The position numbers and the translations under genes are program-made. The notes beneath the pieces are model-generated. The model was not told the DNA's origin, did not search any database, and worked only from the letters and a program-made list of their open reading frames with translations. A stretch of 64,000 nucleotides of DNA from assembly GCA_963921195.1 (NCBI GenBank), contig OY992537.1, positions 34,643,410-34,707,409 on the forward strand. Direction: 5' to 3'. Source of the stretch: Pegoplata infirma. Lineage: Eukaryota; Arthropoda; Insecta; Diptera; Anthomyiidae. This document shows positions 32,395 through 44,720 of the stretch, one piece after another (position 1 is the first letter of the stretch; every line of letters begins with the position of its first letter).

Positions 32395-33303
32395 CTTCAA
32401 TTTAATATATGTCTTGCTAACACTTAATTCGGCTTTGGGACCATTAGGTGTCTCAACTGATTTGTAGCAATCTTCACCTTTGCCATTTTCCTCAAATTGT
32501 ACAGGATCAATTTTGTGATGACTTAAAAGTTCCATTAATACACGCCAAACTTTTGGTAAGTTACCAATAATTTCTTGTGCTGATGTTACTTTGCCAATAA
32601 CCTCGGAATCATGGAAATTCATTGTTGCAGTAGCAGTTGAAGTGGAAGCACCAGTAGTAGAAGTAGTTGAAGATTTTTTTGTATTTCCCAATTTACGATA
32701 ATGTTTTTTGAGTTTATTTTGTGTAGTAACAATAAGTTTTTCATTTGGGTTGGATGCAGCCGTAGCATCATCAACGACATCAGCATCAACATCATTATCA
32801 TCATCAGCAGCATGTGATGAAGTAGCACATGCTGAGGTTAAAGTTTGTGTTGATGATATTTCATTTTCTTCTTCTTCTTCTGGCAATTCTTCTTCTTGTT
32901 GTATATCATTTGATGTTAATGATGCCATATTTTCATTATCATTTTCTGTTAAAACATCCACGGCACCCTCTACGTCATTTCCCTGAGGAGATTTTGTTGT
33001 TTTATTATTCTCCACATTTTTGTTACATTTTACTTCGTCTTCATTACATGGTGTTGCACAGACTGATGTGGTGTTGTTGGTAGAAGCTGCTTTTTTTGTT
33101 TTATCATCATCATCAGCAGCATCATCTCCAGTTGTTGCCTGTTCAACTAATTCGAATAATAATTTTGGCAATGTAGCACCATCCGTACACTCTTTGGTTG
33201 CCATGTCATTTAACAATGTACGATTTTCCTCTAACATGGTTGTCAGTCTATCGATGTCTAAATTGTTTTTACCATTAAAACCCATCACCATTTGACTGAA
33301 GAG
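32395..33303 (-). CDS. Internal coding exon B of the coiled-coil protein gene
   Basis: A 909-bp open segment (303 codons, phase 0 at both ends) with strong splice signals on the minus strand: a long T-rich tract ending TACCCAG before 33303, and donor AAG|GTAAGC after 32395. It starts LFSQMVMGF and soon has a helical stretch, LDIDRLTTMLEENRTLL. The middle ~170 residues are acidic and S/T/N-rich low complexity with several D/E runs. The last ~70 residues, including KVWRVLMELLSHHKIDPVQF, look non-repetitive and conserved in character. The exon ends SKTYIKLK and joins exon C in frame. The same frame reads a short way past the donor before a stop, so intron read-through would add only about 25 residues. 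The splice-defined limits, not the first ATG at 33291, are preferred because both splice sites are good and both phases match the neighbouring exons. Confidence 0.82.
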
Positions 33304-33529
33304 CTGGGTACATAACGAAAAAAATAGAAGAAAAAAATTAATAAGAGAAAATAGAAAAATAAAAATATTGATGAAGAAAATACTAAAACTTATACACTAT
33401 TTTCAATTCAATTTTAGAATTGAATCACAAAGAAAGTTTTTTGTAGCCTTCAAAAGTAGCATTTTCTAACAGTACTTCGTTAACGTTAACAAAATTAATA
33501 AAATTCCCCAGTTTTGTAATTTTTGTCCA

Positions 33530-35700
33530 TAGAATCTTTAGTACCAAAATATCAAAGAAGGACTTTTTTCTTTTTTTACCCTTTTCAAACTTCCAAAAAG
33601 TACATATTTTTCGAAATGATTTTTTTTTAATATCTTAGAATCGAAACATTCTAAATAGACATTTTATCGGAATGTTTTTTAAACTAGATAAAATTTCAAG
33701 TCAGAAGAAAGAAAAAGTACCAGAGTACACTTTTAAGGATTTTTCAAAAGGTACTTTTTTAAGAATGTTTTTTCTGCAGTAGGATCCTTCATTTAAAATT
33801 CAAGTTTCTATTGGTACAGGAGATAGAAAATGTAACAAAGTGAAGCCTTTTACCCTTTTTCCCTAATTCCGCCTTAAATTCAGTTTTACCAAAAAGTACT
33901 TTTTTAAGAATGTTTTTTTTTCGTAGGAGGATCCAATACGTTATTAACGGGTTTTAGGATCATTATTTTAGAAGATAGAAAAAGTACCAAAGTACACTTT
34001 TTTACCCCATTAAAAAATGATTTTTCAAAAGGTACTTTTTTTTAAGAATGTTTTTCCGCAGAATGGTCCTTCATTTAAAATTTAAGTATCTATTGTTTCA
34101 GGAGATAAAAAATGTAACAAAATTAAGCCTTTTACGCATTTCCTAATTAAGTTCAGATATACCAACTTACTTTTTTAAGAATGTTTACTTAGCAAGAGGA
34201 TCCATGATTTTTAACTTCAAGTTTCTGGAACAAATATTTCAGGTACCAAAAAACAGCTTCTTACGCTTTCCCCATAGCATTCAGATTTTTCAAGGGGCAC
34301 TTTTATCATTATGTTTTTCTTTTTCCTTTATTTCAAACTTTAAATTTCTAGAACCATTATATCAGGAGATAAAAAAAGTACCAAAGTACAGTTTTTTATA
34401 ATTTTTATTCCATTAAAATAGGATTTTCAAAGAAGTACTTCTTACGAACTCTTTTTTTATATAGAGTATTTTACATTTCGAATTTCAACTTTCTAGATCC
34501 ATAAGTTCAGAAAATAAAAAAGTTTACTAAACTGTAATGTTGTAACCTTTTTAGTCCATTTTCTGCAGAAGGACTCTACATTTTAAATTTTAGGTTTATA
34601 GAGCCATGATTTCAAGAGATAGAAAAAGTACCAAAGTACATATTTTTACACCGTGTTACCCTTTTGAAATAGAAATTAAGATTTTTTTCCAGAATGTATT
34701 GTTTTGACTAATGATTTGGCTTTTTGTTCATTTTCCCCAACAAACTCTGCATTCCATAGGTACTTTTTCGCTGAAGGGTCCTACATTTTAAAATTAAAGT
34801 TTAAAGAGCCATTATTTCAGTAAACAGAAAAAAAAGTACAGCTTTTTACAATTTTTTACCCTTTTGGAATAGTAATTCCTAACATCATTTCAAAAATCTG
34901 GTTTTTATGACCATTATTTCAGGAGATCAAAACAGTACCAAAGTTCACCTTTTCACCTTCTTAAAATCGAAGTATTCTAAAAAAAAAGTACTTTCGTAAG
35001 AATTATTTTTCCACTGGATTACTTTACATTCCAAATTTCTAAAGCTAATATTCCCATAGATAAAAAAAGTACCAAACCCGGCTAAAAATGAATTGTATAT
35101 GAGCATATATAAACACATCTGACCATACTTCATTAATTCGGAAACATATATGATCATATATTAACATATATTAAAATTGGCGCTTATTCAATATATGACC
35201 ATGTATGGAAGAACATATGATAATATGCGATCATATATTGGTCCATCCTTAACATAAATTATCATATATAATCGTACATGCGTTTGAACACTTTATTTTT
35301 AGCCGGGAAGTGAAATTTTTACATTAAAAAATGGCCTTTTTACTCCATTAAATTCAGATTGTCGAAAAAGTACTTTTACTACAACCATTACTTTTGGAAA
35401 CAGAAGAAGTACCAAACTACATTCTACCTATTAAATTCTGTTTTGCTAGCAGGTACTTTTTCAAATATATATTAAGTTTCTAGGGCTATTACTTTGGGAG
35501 TAATGTTTCAGTGGATAGAAAAAATGTCAAATGTATTGTGTTTTACTTCAGGAAATAGAAAAAGTATCAAAGCAGAGTTTTTTTATCATTTTTAATACCA
35601 TTTTTACCATTTTAAATTCATCTCAAATTTGAAGTTTCTACAGACAAAAAAAACCTTCTCAAATTACTTGAAAAAGTCTCATAATTCCATTTTACCAATA
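33530..35700 (-). repeat. GTAC-repeat block 5 (- orientation)
   Basis: About 14 diverged units, reverse-complement orientation: 'aggagatagaaaaagtacc', 'aaagtacactttttaccc', 'caaaaggtacttttttaag', 'aatgtttttccgcag', 'ggatcctacatttc'. Interrupted by the MITE at 35077-35307. Confidence 0.85.
35077..35307. mobile_element. CCCG-family MITE with 2-bp duplication (231 bp)
   Basis: Ends CCCGGCTAAAAATG and complement CCCGGCTAAAAATAAAG, flanked by AA on both sides, inserted in a GTAC repeat. The interior is full of ATATGATCATATATT-like overlapping palindromes. Confidence 0.75.
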
Positions 35701-35714
35701 CTGTACAGTTTTCC

Positions 35715-36804
35715 TTGTTTTTTAACAAAAAAATTTGGATCGAAATTTACAATTTTTTTTTGTAATTTTACATTTTTTTTTTTGTAATTTTACTTTTTTT
35801 TTGTAATTTCAAATTTTTTTTGTAATTTTACATTTTCTTTGTAATTTTAAATTTTTTTGTAATTTTACAAATTTCCAAGATAATTTTGTAAGTTCACGAG
35901 AATCATTGTAAGTTTTATTTTGCCAAAAAAAATTGTAAATTTACAGTTTTATTGGTAAAAAGCTTGTAAAATTACAAAAAAGCTCGCAGTTTTTAATAGG
36001 AATTCTCGTAAAATAGGAGGTAGCAAAAAATCTAGTAAAGTTACGAGAATGCCTAGTAAATTTTATCGCGTCAAAAAAATTGTAAATTTACAATTTTCTT
36101 GGTAAAACCCTAGTAAAACTACAAAATTGTTGGTAAAAAGCTTGTAAAATTACTAGGAAGACTCGTCAAATTGGAGGTAGCAAAAACAAGTGAGAGTGTT
36201 AAATTCGGCTGGGCCGAATCTTTTATACCCTCCAAAATGTAATAAAAAAAAATAAAATTGACAGGGGCGTTTCTTTTTTTTTTGGGGGGGGGGAGTTGAT
36301 AGGGTCAGTGGGGCACGTTGGGAGCACCTTCCCATCGCGACAAATTTACCAAATATTTCATTTATTTAACAAAAATAAAAAAAAACATGTAAAATCGTGT
36401 ATTTTTTTAGAGGTTGGTTTAGTTCTTCAAGGGGGAACTTTTTTCCCCCTAGTCCGATTTGGCCAATTTCCGAACTTAACCTGCCTAGGAACATAAGACA
36501 TATTTGTGCCAAACTTGAGGTTCCTAGCTCTTTTATTTTGGACTGCATCGTGTTAACTACAGACGGACGGACGGACGGACGGACAGACGGACGGACGGAC
36601 GGACGGACATCGCTAGAATGTCTTAGAATCGATCACTGATCAATAATATATATACTTTATAGGGTCCCCGACGGATATTTCGATGCGTTACACACGGAAT
36701 GACAAAGTGAGTATACCCCCATACTGTAGTTGGAGGGTATAAAAATAACAAATTTTTCTGGTAATTTTGCAAAGTTTTTTTTTTTTTTTTTTTTTTTGAG
36801 TGTA
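35715..36804. mobile_element. TACACTC-ended 'GTAAAATTAC' element, interrupted by a mini-me copy
   Basis: Repeated 'tgtaattttac', 'gtaaatttacaatttt', 'aggaggtagcaaaaa' and 'atcgcgtcaaaaaaattgta' phrases; the right end is ...TTTTTTGAGTGTA at 36800. The left end was not resolved. The same interior occurs, reversed, at 63334-63750. The mini-me copy 36185-36745 sits inside. Confidence 0.6.
36185..36745 (-). mobile_element. mini-me-like element copy, complete
   Basis: Head 'caagtgagagtgttaaattc' + 'ggctgggccgaatc' + 'ttttataccctccaaaatg'; (GTCY)n as 'ggacggacggacggacgg' at 36556-36606; core; 'aatatatatactttatag'; end GTTGGAGGGTATAAAAAT. About 560 bp; a good reference copy for the family. Confidence 0.85.
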
Positions 36805-36814
36805 GAATGATTAC

Positions 36815-37910
36815 TTCAAGAGATAGAATAAGATCCAAAGTTCGCTTTTTACCCTTTTCACCCAATCCGTGTTTTCAAACTGTTTTATTTTGTTTAGAAT
36901 AATTTTTCCACTGGATGACCCTACATTCAAAATTTTAAATTTCTAGAACCATTATTTCCGGAGACAGAAAAAGTACCAAAAAACGTTTCTTTACATTCTT
37001 TACCCCATTAAATTCGAATTTTTCAAAAGGTACTATTTTTGAAATGTTTTTTTCTTAGGATGATCCTTCATTTCAAATTTCTATGGCCCTTAATTTAGAA
37101 GATAGAAAAAGTACCAAAGTAAATTTTTACCCTTTTTACCACATTAAACTAGGATTTCCAAAATGTGCTTTTAAAAATGTTTTTACGCAAGAGGATCGAA
37201 CATTTAAAATTTCAAGTTTCTAGGAACATTACTTTAGAGTACATTTTTAGAGTACCAAAGTAAACTTTTCTACCCTTTTTACCCCATTAATATTGGATTT
37301 TCTAAAATTTCAAGTTTCTAATACCAAAGTTCAGCATTTTAGCCCATTAAAATAGGATTATCCAAAAAGTACTTTTGTCAGAATTATATTTTTTCATGCA
37401 AAATTTAAATTTTCTAGAATCCATATTTCAGGAGATAGAAAAAGTACCATGGCCCGGTTTTTACCCTGTTGCATTACAATATGATTTCCAAGGATCCTAA
37501 ATTTCAACTTTCTAAAGCCATTACTTTACAAAGAGCATCAACGTACACTTTTTATATTATTTTTACCCCATTTAAATCGAATTTTCAAGAGACATAAAAA
37601 AGTACCAAGTTACAGCTTTTTACTCTTTTGCCAATAATTTTGGATTTTTTAAAAAATACAAAAATACAAGTTTTACTTCTCTAAAAATTGAAACTTACTA
37701 AAAATAGAGATAAAAAAGTACCAAGTACCATTTTTTGACGCTTTTTCCCCAATAAATTCGGATTTTCTAACATGAATTTTTTCAAAAAGCTTTTTCCTCA
37801 GGATTATCTTGCATTTCAATTTTTACTTTTCTTTGTACATTACTTTAGAAGATAGAAAAAGTACTTTTTTAGCCTTAGAATCGCATTTTCAATTTTGAGT
37901 CTTTGAAACA
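36815..37910 (-). repeat. GTAC-repeat block 6 (-)
   Basis: Continuation of block 5 after the element insertion: 'agagatagaataagatcc', 'ccattatttccggagacag', 'ttaccccattaaattcg'. About 7 units. Confidence 0.8.
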
Positions 37911-39318
37911 ACATCTAATTTTAACCATTTATTTCGATTTCTTAAAAAAACTCTTGACAAAATTAATTGGAAATTGTGTTGCTATTAGCTAGAAGGGGTA
38001 AAAACTTGTTAGTTACACATACAGTACTTGCAACCTATTTCGTGCAGTAGATAATAGAAAGAAATTCGTTAAAGACAAAGTTAAAAAATACACTACTAGT
38101 ATTATTCTACACAACGATGTGTGGGTTTTTAATTAAGCATGAATTTAAGCTTGATTGCGTACAGATTGAGTAATTAAAGAATGTGTAGCGGGGGTCGAAC
38201 TGGAAATTGAAATGATTTTAGGTAAATAAGTATGGGTTTCTCCTACTGAGTTCATCAATTTTTAATGAAGATTTAAAAAAACGGATTAAAAATATTATAA
38301 AAAAAAAAAAAATTTCCTCGCCGACCATTCTAGCAAATTTACTATTTACTCAATCTAGACGCCATTAAGCTTAAACTAAATCTTGAAAAAAAAAAAATTT
38401 CAGAACATTTTTTTTAAATAAAACTCGTGTGATTAGCGGTAATCGTATTTATAAAGAATTGCTATCTTATGCACGAAGTAAGGTGTTAGTCACTGTATAT
38501 ACTCAATGTTGTTACATTGTTTAGTTTATTGTAGTGAGTTGTTTTTAATCTTTAGTACTAGTTAGTCTGTTGTTTTGTTGTGTTATGTAGTATGTTTTCC
38601 AAATATTTAGTATTATGTAGTTTTACTTTATGTACAGTGTTTATTCATGCATTCGAACGTCCATCTATTCAACTCACTTATCTATCCATCCAAACGTTCA
38701 ATGGTTGATTAGTTTTTTATGGATAGAGGCAAACATTTTTACGGATAAAACAAGACAAAAATTTAATTTAATGATTTCTTTAAAGACAGTATGAAAAAGA
38801 TTAATAAATTAAGGAATGCATTTACTGTCGCGAAAAGAGCGTGGATGATTCCAGAGACCAATCGCAAAGTGGTGCTAGCTTAAGAGAAATTGATTCCGCT
38901 CCAATGCCATTCCAACGTTTTATTTGAATTAAAGCTCGTATCCTTATTCCTCATTTATATTATCGCTATTCATATAAGTTTTCATAAGGACAATTGTGAT
39001 GATACGACTGGGTCAAACGGTGATCGCTGTTTTAGGTTAAGTAGTGCATACTTTTAGGCTCAAAGAAAAAAATGATATACATACGTTTGATTTTTGGCAT
39101 TTTTAGAAATGTTTCTAAAAATATCAGCGCTATAAAAAAACAATTTTCTTTTGATTGCAAAAACTGGAAAACCCCATAAGGTTTTTAAAAGTAAAACATA
39201 TGATTTTTAATCTGCCTAAATGTATGCATTAGAAAAAACTCAGATTTTCACAAATAATTTCAAAAAGAATATAGAACATTTTTTAATGTTGTAATTATTC
39301 AACCTTTAAATTTGTTAT
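37911..39318. other. Low-repeat intronic island
   Basis: No GTAC repeat, mini-me or foldback recognised. Contains one coding-like patch (38808-38927) reported separately. Higher G+C near 38820-38930 than the surroundings. Confidence 0.4.
38808..38927 (+). other. Coding-like patch of unknown origin
   Basis: A 39-codon open run between TAA and TGA with balanced composition (CIYCREKSVDDSRDQSQS, then ASLREIDSAPMPFQRF). The opposite strand is also open over part of it. Too short to call; it could be a transposase fragment or a small exon, and the splice sites around it are not convincing. Confidence 0.2.
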
Positions 39319-39591
39319 GTAAATGAAATAATTAAGCTCGAGGTCTGTTGTTTTAAATAGTTTTTATTTTATTTCTCCGATATTTCGAAATTCATCGAAT
39401 TTCATCCTCCTCATGGTATTGCATACAATACCATACGACGTTGTTAAAACAACTTTAACTTAAAGTTTATTTTGTTTGTGTAATTTTTACAAGTGCCCCT
39501 GAGGATGAAATTCGATGAATTTCGAAATATCGAAGAAATAAAATAAACATTATTTAAAACAACAGACCTCGAGCTCAATTATTTCATTTAC
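39319..39591. mobile_element. 273-bp foldback MITE
   Basis: Arms of about 95 bp (39319-39415 and 39500-39591), starting GTAAATGAAATAATTAAGCT and ending in the near-perfect complement; both contain 'gaggtctgttgttttaaata' and 'gatatttcgaaattcatcg'. Loop about 85 bp. No clear target duplication. Confidence 0.8.
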
Positions 39592-40245
39592 AAAATAGAA
39601 AATGTTATCAAGACAATTACCCTTTATTAATACTTCACTTCCTAATTTCAAACTTCTTCCACACTCATTATTATTTCAACAATAACAAAAAAAAAACACT
39701 TCACTTAAAACATTTCAAATATCCTTTAAAATAAACGAAAATATTAAATTCAATTCTAATAACGAAAAAAAAAATAAATAAAATAAATAATTTAACAGGA
39801 AAAAAAAATTAAGTAAATTTTGACAAGAGCTTGTAAAATTTGCAAATAAAAACCAAATCAATCAATTCAAGTATTCAGCAAATAATTTCGACACAGTTTT
39901 ACATTTTTAATACACTTACAAATTGTAAGTGTGTGTGTAGGTACTTTTTGTTCTCCTATGAAGCCCATTCAAAAACTTATATAAAATGTAAAAAAAAAGA
40001 AAAAAATATATTTCACATGGAAAACTTTTTATTTTCTATGTTTTTTCTCCCCATAACATACGAATTAGAATGCTACTAGTAGTAGTCAAGTGTTTGTTTA
40101 AGACAAAGTTTGGTAAATATGTTAGGTTTTCAATTCTCTTTTTCTTTATTTGTTAGAAAATTTGCGTATGTGAAAAAAAAACTTGATAAACAAATTCATA
40201 AGTTTGTTTTACTAATAAATTAAATTAGAATTTGGACGGCGGGCT
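39592..40245. other. No recognisable feature
   Basis: A/T-rich DNA with a short (GT)n near 39930. No gene. Confidence 0.4.
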
Positions 40246-42675
40246 TTAACTACAAAAAGATTTTGGAACATTTTAGAAGTTAAGTTTTGTACTTTGGTAC
40301 TTTTTTTATCTTCTGAAATAATGGTGTTGGAAGAATGAAATTTTTAAGGTGGGATCCTCCAGCAGAAAAAACATTCTGAAAAAAGTACTTTTTCGAAATT
40401 CCAATTTTAATAAAATAAAAAGGGCAAAAAGTTGTGATTTGGTACTTTTTTAAATCTCCTGAAATAATGATTCTAAAAACTTGAAATGAGGATATAGGAT
40501 CATTCATAGAAGAAGCCATTATGACAAATGTACTTTTTAGAAAGTTTCAATGCTAAGAGGGTTAAAATATATAATCTGGTACTTTTTCGATCTTCTAAAA
40601 TAATGTTCATTGATTTTTGAAATGAAGAATCGTCAAAAATATTAAAAAAATGTGAGATACTTCAACCGACAAAAAAACTAAAAAAGTACCTTTTGGAAAT
40701 TTCGATTTTTATGGGATATAAAGGGTAAACAATTGTACCTTGGTACTTTTTCTATCTCCTGAAATAGTGGTTTCAGAAAGTTTAAATGTGACTTGATCAT
40801 GGGGCAAAAAAACTATTTCGACAAAAGTACTTTACCGACAAATTTGGAAAAAATTTACTTTTAAAAAATTGTTTATTTTCTTTCGGAATTCCGATTTAAA
40901 TGGCGAAAATAAAAGCAAAATAAGCTTTGGTACTTTTTCTATCTCCTGAGATAATTATTCAAGAAACTTGGATTGTAAAATAAAGGAGCATCGATCAAAA
41001 AAGTCATTTTCCTTGAAATAATAGTCATAAGAACTCGCTTTCTTAAAAGAAGGATTCTCAAATGTTTGAAAAAGTACTTTTTGTAAATTCCTAATTCTAA
41101 GGGTGTAAAAAGGGGTATAGAAGAAATTGAAAATGTGAGATTTAAAATGTGAGATCCTATAGCCTAAAAAATTCTTTAAAAGTAACATTCGGAAACATCG
41201 ATATTCTTTTCGTGTCATTGTTTTGGTGCCATTTCCTAAAATAATGGTTATGGAAACTTAAAATGTGGAATGTAGGATCATTCAGGGGTTCAAAAAGTAT
41301 ACTTTGGTACTTTGGTACTTTTTCCATCTCATGAAAGAATGATTGTAAAAACTTGAAATCTGGAATGTAGGAGCATCCGACGAAAAATCAATTGTTACAA
41401 ATGTACTTTATAGAAAGTTTCAATGCTAAGAGGGTTAAAAAGTATACTTTAATACTTTTGGTAATGTAATGGTCATACGAACTTGATTTCTTAAAGGAAG
41501 GATTCTCAAAATATTTGAAAAAGTACTTTTTGAAAATTTCAATTTTAAAGGCCCAAAAAGTGATTAAGTAGTGTTCTTTGGTACTTTTTTTCTCTAATAA
41601 TGGTTCTAGAAACTTGAAATTTAAAATGTGAGATCCTACAGCCGAAAAAAAAATCTCAAAAATTAACATTAAAGGGTAAATAAAGTACCTTGGTACTTTT
41701 TCTATCTCCTGAAATTATAGTTCTAGAAAGTTAAAAGCTGGTTGGATCATGGAGCAAAAAATCTACTATGACAAAATTACTTAATAGAAAGTTTTAATGC
41801 TAAGAAGATTAAAATGTGTAATCTGGTACTTTTTTGATTTCCTGATGTACTGGTCATAAAAACATGTTTTTTGAAAGGCAAAAAAGTACTTTTTGTAAAT
41901 TAAAATTCAAAGGTGGAAAAATAGGATAAAGAAGTGTTCTTTGTTACTTTTTGTATCTTCTGAAATAATAGTCATAGAAACTTAAATTTTGAAATGTGGG
42001 ATCATCCAGCACAAAAAAGCATTTTGGAAAAAGCACCATTTGGAAATTAATATTTAAATGAAATGAAATAAGTAAACAATTGTAGTTTGGTACTTTTTCT
42101 ATCTCTTGAAAAAATGGTTCAAGAAATTTGAAATGTGTATGCATCATTGAGCAAAAAAGCTATTATGACAAAAGTACTTCATAGAAAGCTTAGATGCTTA
42201 AAGGGTTAATGTGTACTCTGGTACTTTTTTGATTTTCTGACATAATAATCATAAAAATTTGATTTTTGAAATTAAGTGCCCTCAAAATTTGGAAAAAAGT
42301 ACTTTTCAAAAGTTAAAATTCTAAGGGGGCAAAAAAGGGTTGAGTAGTATTCTTGGTACTTTTTTATCTTCTGAAAAAATGTTCATAAAACCCAGATTTT
42401 TTAAATGTAGGATTCTCCAATTACCTCCTGGAAAATACTTCGTTACTTTTTTGATCTCCTAAAATAATGGTCATAAAAATTTAATTTTTGAAACCCTCAA
42501 AAATTTGAAAATAAGTACTTTTTAGAAAATTAAAAACTAATTTGGTACTTTTTTTATTTCTTAAAATAACGGCCATAGAAATTTGAATCATTCAGTCGAA
42601 AAAAACCCTTCTGAAAAAAGTACCTTTTGAAAGTTCTAATTTTAATGAGGAAAAAAGTGGAAAAAAATGTGCTTT
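40246..42675 (+). repeat. GTAC-repeat block 7 (+)
   Basis: About 16 units, among the best preserved: 'ggtactttttctatctcctg', 'aataatggttctagaaactt', 'tgtaggatcatccagc', 'aaaaacattctg', 'aaaagtactttttggaaatt'. Cut at 42675 by the CCCAGCAG element and resuming at 45401. Confidence 0.9.
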
Positions 42676-43065
42676 CCCAGCAGAAATAAATCGAGATTTT
42701 GGCGACACAGCATCTGTTTATAGCATACCGTAGCGCATCCAAAGAGCGCTCTTAGGGATGCAGTAAAAGGAAGGGGGAAAAATTTTAATTTTTTTTTAAG
42801 ATTTTTTATATAAAACTTATAATGTGTAATTATTTTTTTATAAAATTTCACACTTGCTTTCCTTTTTAATATTTTTAACACTTTTTGAATAAAAAAACAT
42901 GAGTTTTAGACAAAGACACATGATTTGACTGCATCATTATTGCGCATTAATCAGCGCTGCAAAGAGCGCTTCAATCATAGCATCTTTGACCGCTGTTCCC
43001 AAAAAAAATCCCATAAAAAATGTGAAAATGAAAATTTCCGATATTTTTTTGATGTTCACTTCCGA

Positions 43066-43264
43066 TTTTTATACCCTCCACTCTAGTGATAGAGGGTATA
43101 TATAAGTTTGTCATTCCGTTTGTAACACCTCGAAATATTGGTCTAGGACCCCATAAAGTATATATATTCATGATCCTCGATCGATTTTAAGACGATCTAG
43201 CGATGTCCGTCCGTCCGTCCGTCCGTCCGTCCGTCCGTCCGTCCGTCCGTCCGTCCGTCTGTCC

Positions 43265-43310
<46 letters not shown>

Positions 43311-44196
43311 TGAAAACACGCTAACTTTTGAAAGACTTTACGGAGGCTCCTGAAGTTTGGCATATATGTTCAGCATTTACCTGGTCAGGTTGGTATTGCA
43401 ATCCAGCGAAATCGGTCCAGTGGTTCAAAAGTTATGAGCAAAAGACTGAATTTCGGCAAGAGTTTTTCGTGAATTTATGAGATAAAAAGCACTATAACTT
43501 TCGAAAATCAATTCTGAGGACGTTGCAGCTTGGCATATATATTTTTCGTTCCTCCATCCAAGTTCGTATTGAATTTCACCCAAATCGGTACAGTGGTTCA
43601 AAAGTTATTAGCAAAACCGTGAATATCAGATTAGCTTAACCTAAAATTCACGTGGTGAAAACCCGTTAAACCTGTTTTACAACCATTGGTAAGTCACAAA
43701 AATATCTTAAAACGTATTTTTGTCACTCAAAAATATTTTTATACCAAAACAAAAAAAAAATACACTCGAAAAAATGTTACACTCAAAAAAAAAATTTACA
43801 CTCAAAAAAAAAATCAGTAAATTTTTTTTTTTAATGTAAAAAAAAAAAAATAGTAAATTTTTTTTTTTAATGTAAAATTCCAAAAAATTTACACTCAAAA
43901 AAAATTTACACTCAAAAAAAAATTTTTTTTTTTTTTTTCAAAAATTACTAAAAAAAATTATACACTCAAAAAAAAATTAGTAATTTTTTTTTTTGAATGT
44001 AAAATTCGAAAAAAAATTTTACACTCAAAAAAAAATTATTTTTTTTTTTGTTTTAAAAAATTTCTAAAAAAATAAATAAAATATTTCTAATCATAACTGT
44101 TATTTTTTCACGTTAGAAAATTTACTATCACTTAAAATGGGCATTGTGGAGGGTATTCATAGATTCGGCCAAGTCGAATTTAACTTTTCTACTTGT
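43066..44196 (+). mobile_element. mini-me-like element copy, long form with expanded microsatellite
   Basis: Head TATACCCTCCACTCTAGTGA, 'agagggtatatataagtt', 'cccataaagtatatatattc', core, then an uninterrupted (CCGT)n/(CTGT)n of 110 bp at 43203-43312. The body has two similar ~165-bp units (43313-43480 and 43481-43650) of 'aacttttgaaag...caaaagttatgagc'. Ends 'gtggagggtattcata' + 'gattcggccaagtcgaat'. Confidence 0.85.
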
Positions 44197-44298
44197 TTTT
44201 TTTTCATTTTTTTCATAAATAAAGTTTTGTAAAGTAAAACGAATGAATTTTTTTGTTATATTTTTTTTAAATTTTAGTTATTTGATTTAAACTTTGAA

Positions 44299-44720
44299 CA
44301 GACAAGGAAAAAATTGGAATTTTATTTAAAATTCATAAGGTATTTGAAATAAAATTTTTGTTTAAATAAAATTCTCAAAAACATTTGAATTTTATTATTT
44401 CCAAAAATAAAATTCTCAAAAAAAAAAAGAATTTTATTTTTGGTTTGAATTTTATTTTTGGTTTAATTTTGTTTTACTTTTGGTTTGAATATTTATTTGT
44501 TCAAAATATATTTGTTATTATGGAAATAAAATTCTTTTTTTTTTATTAATAAAATTCTTTAAAGAATTTTAAATAATTTTTTTTGAATTTTATTTCTTCT
44601 AAGAATTTAAAATAAAATTTTTAAGAATTATATTTAAAATTCTTTCTTGAATTTTTTGAAAAATTCAAAATTGAATTTTATCAATAACGAATTTTAAATT
44701 TTATTGTTTTTCCTTGTCTG
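44299..44720. mobile_element. hAT MITE (422 bp) with perfect 8-bp duplication
   Basis: Begins CAGACAAGGAAAAA and ends in TTTTTCCTTGTCTG. Flanked by ACTTTGAA at 44291-44298 and 44721-44728. Interior is 'attttatttttggtttgaat' repeats. Non-coding. Confidence 0.92.

Noticed and set aside
32619..33295. Open frames antisense to or out of frame with exon B
   Set aside because: Shadows caused by its repetitive GAT/GAA/ACA codons.
36153..36865. Short open frames in the mini-me copy
   Set aside because: The same frames recur in other mini-me copies with stops and frameshifts; no conserved protein.
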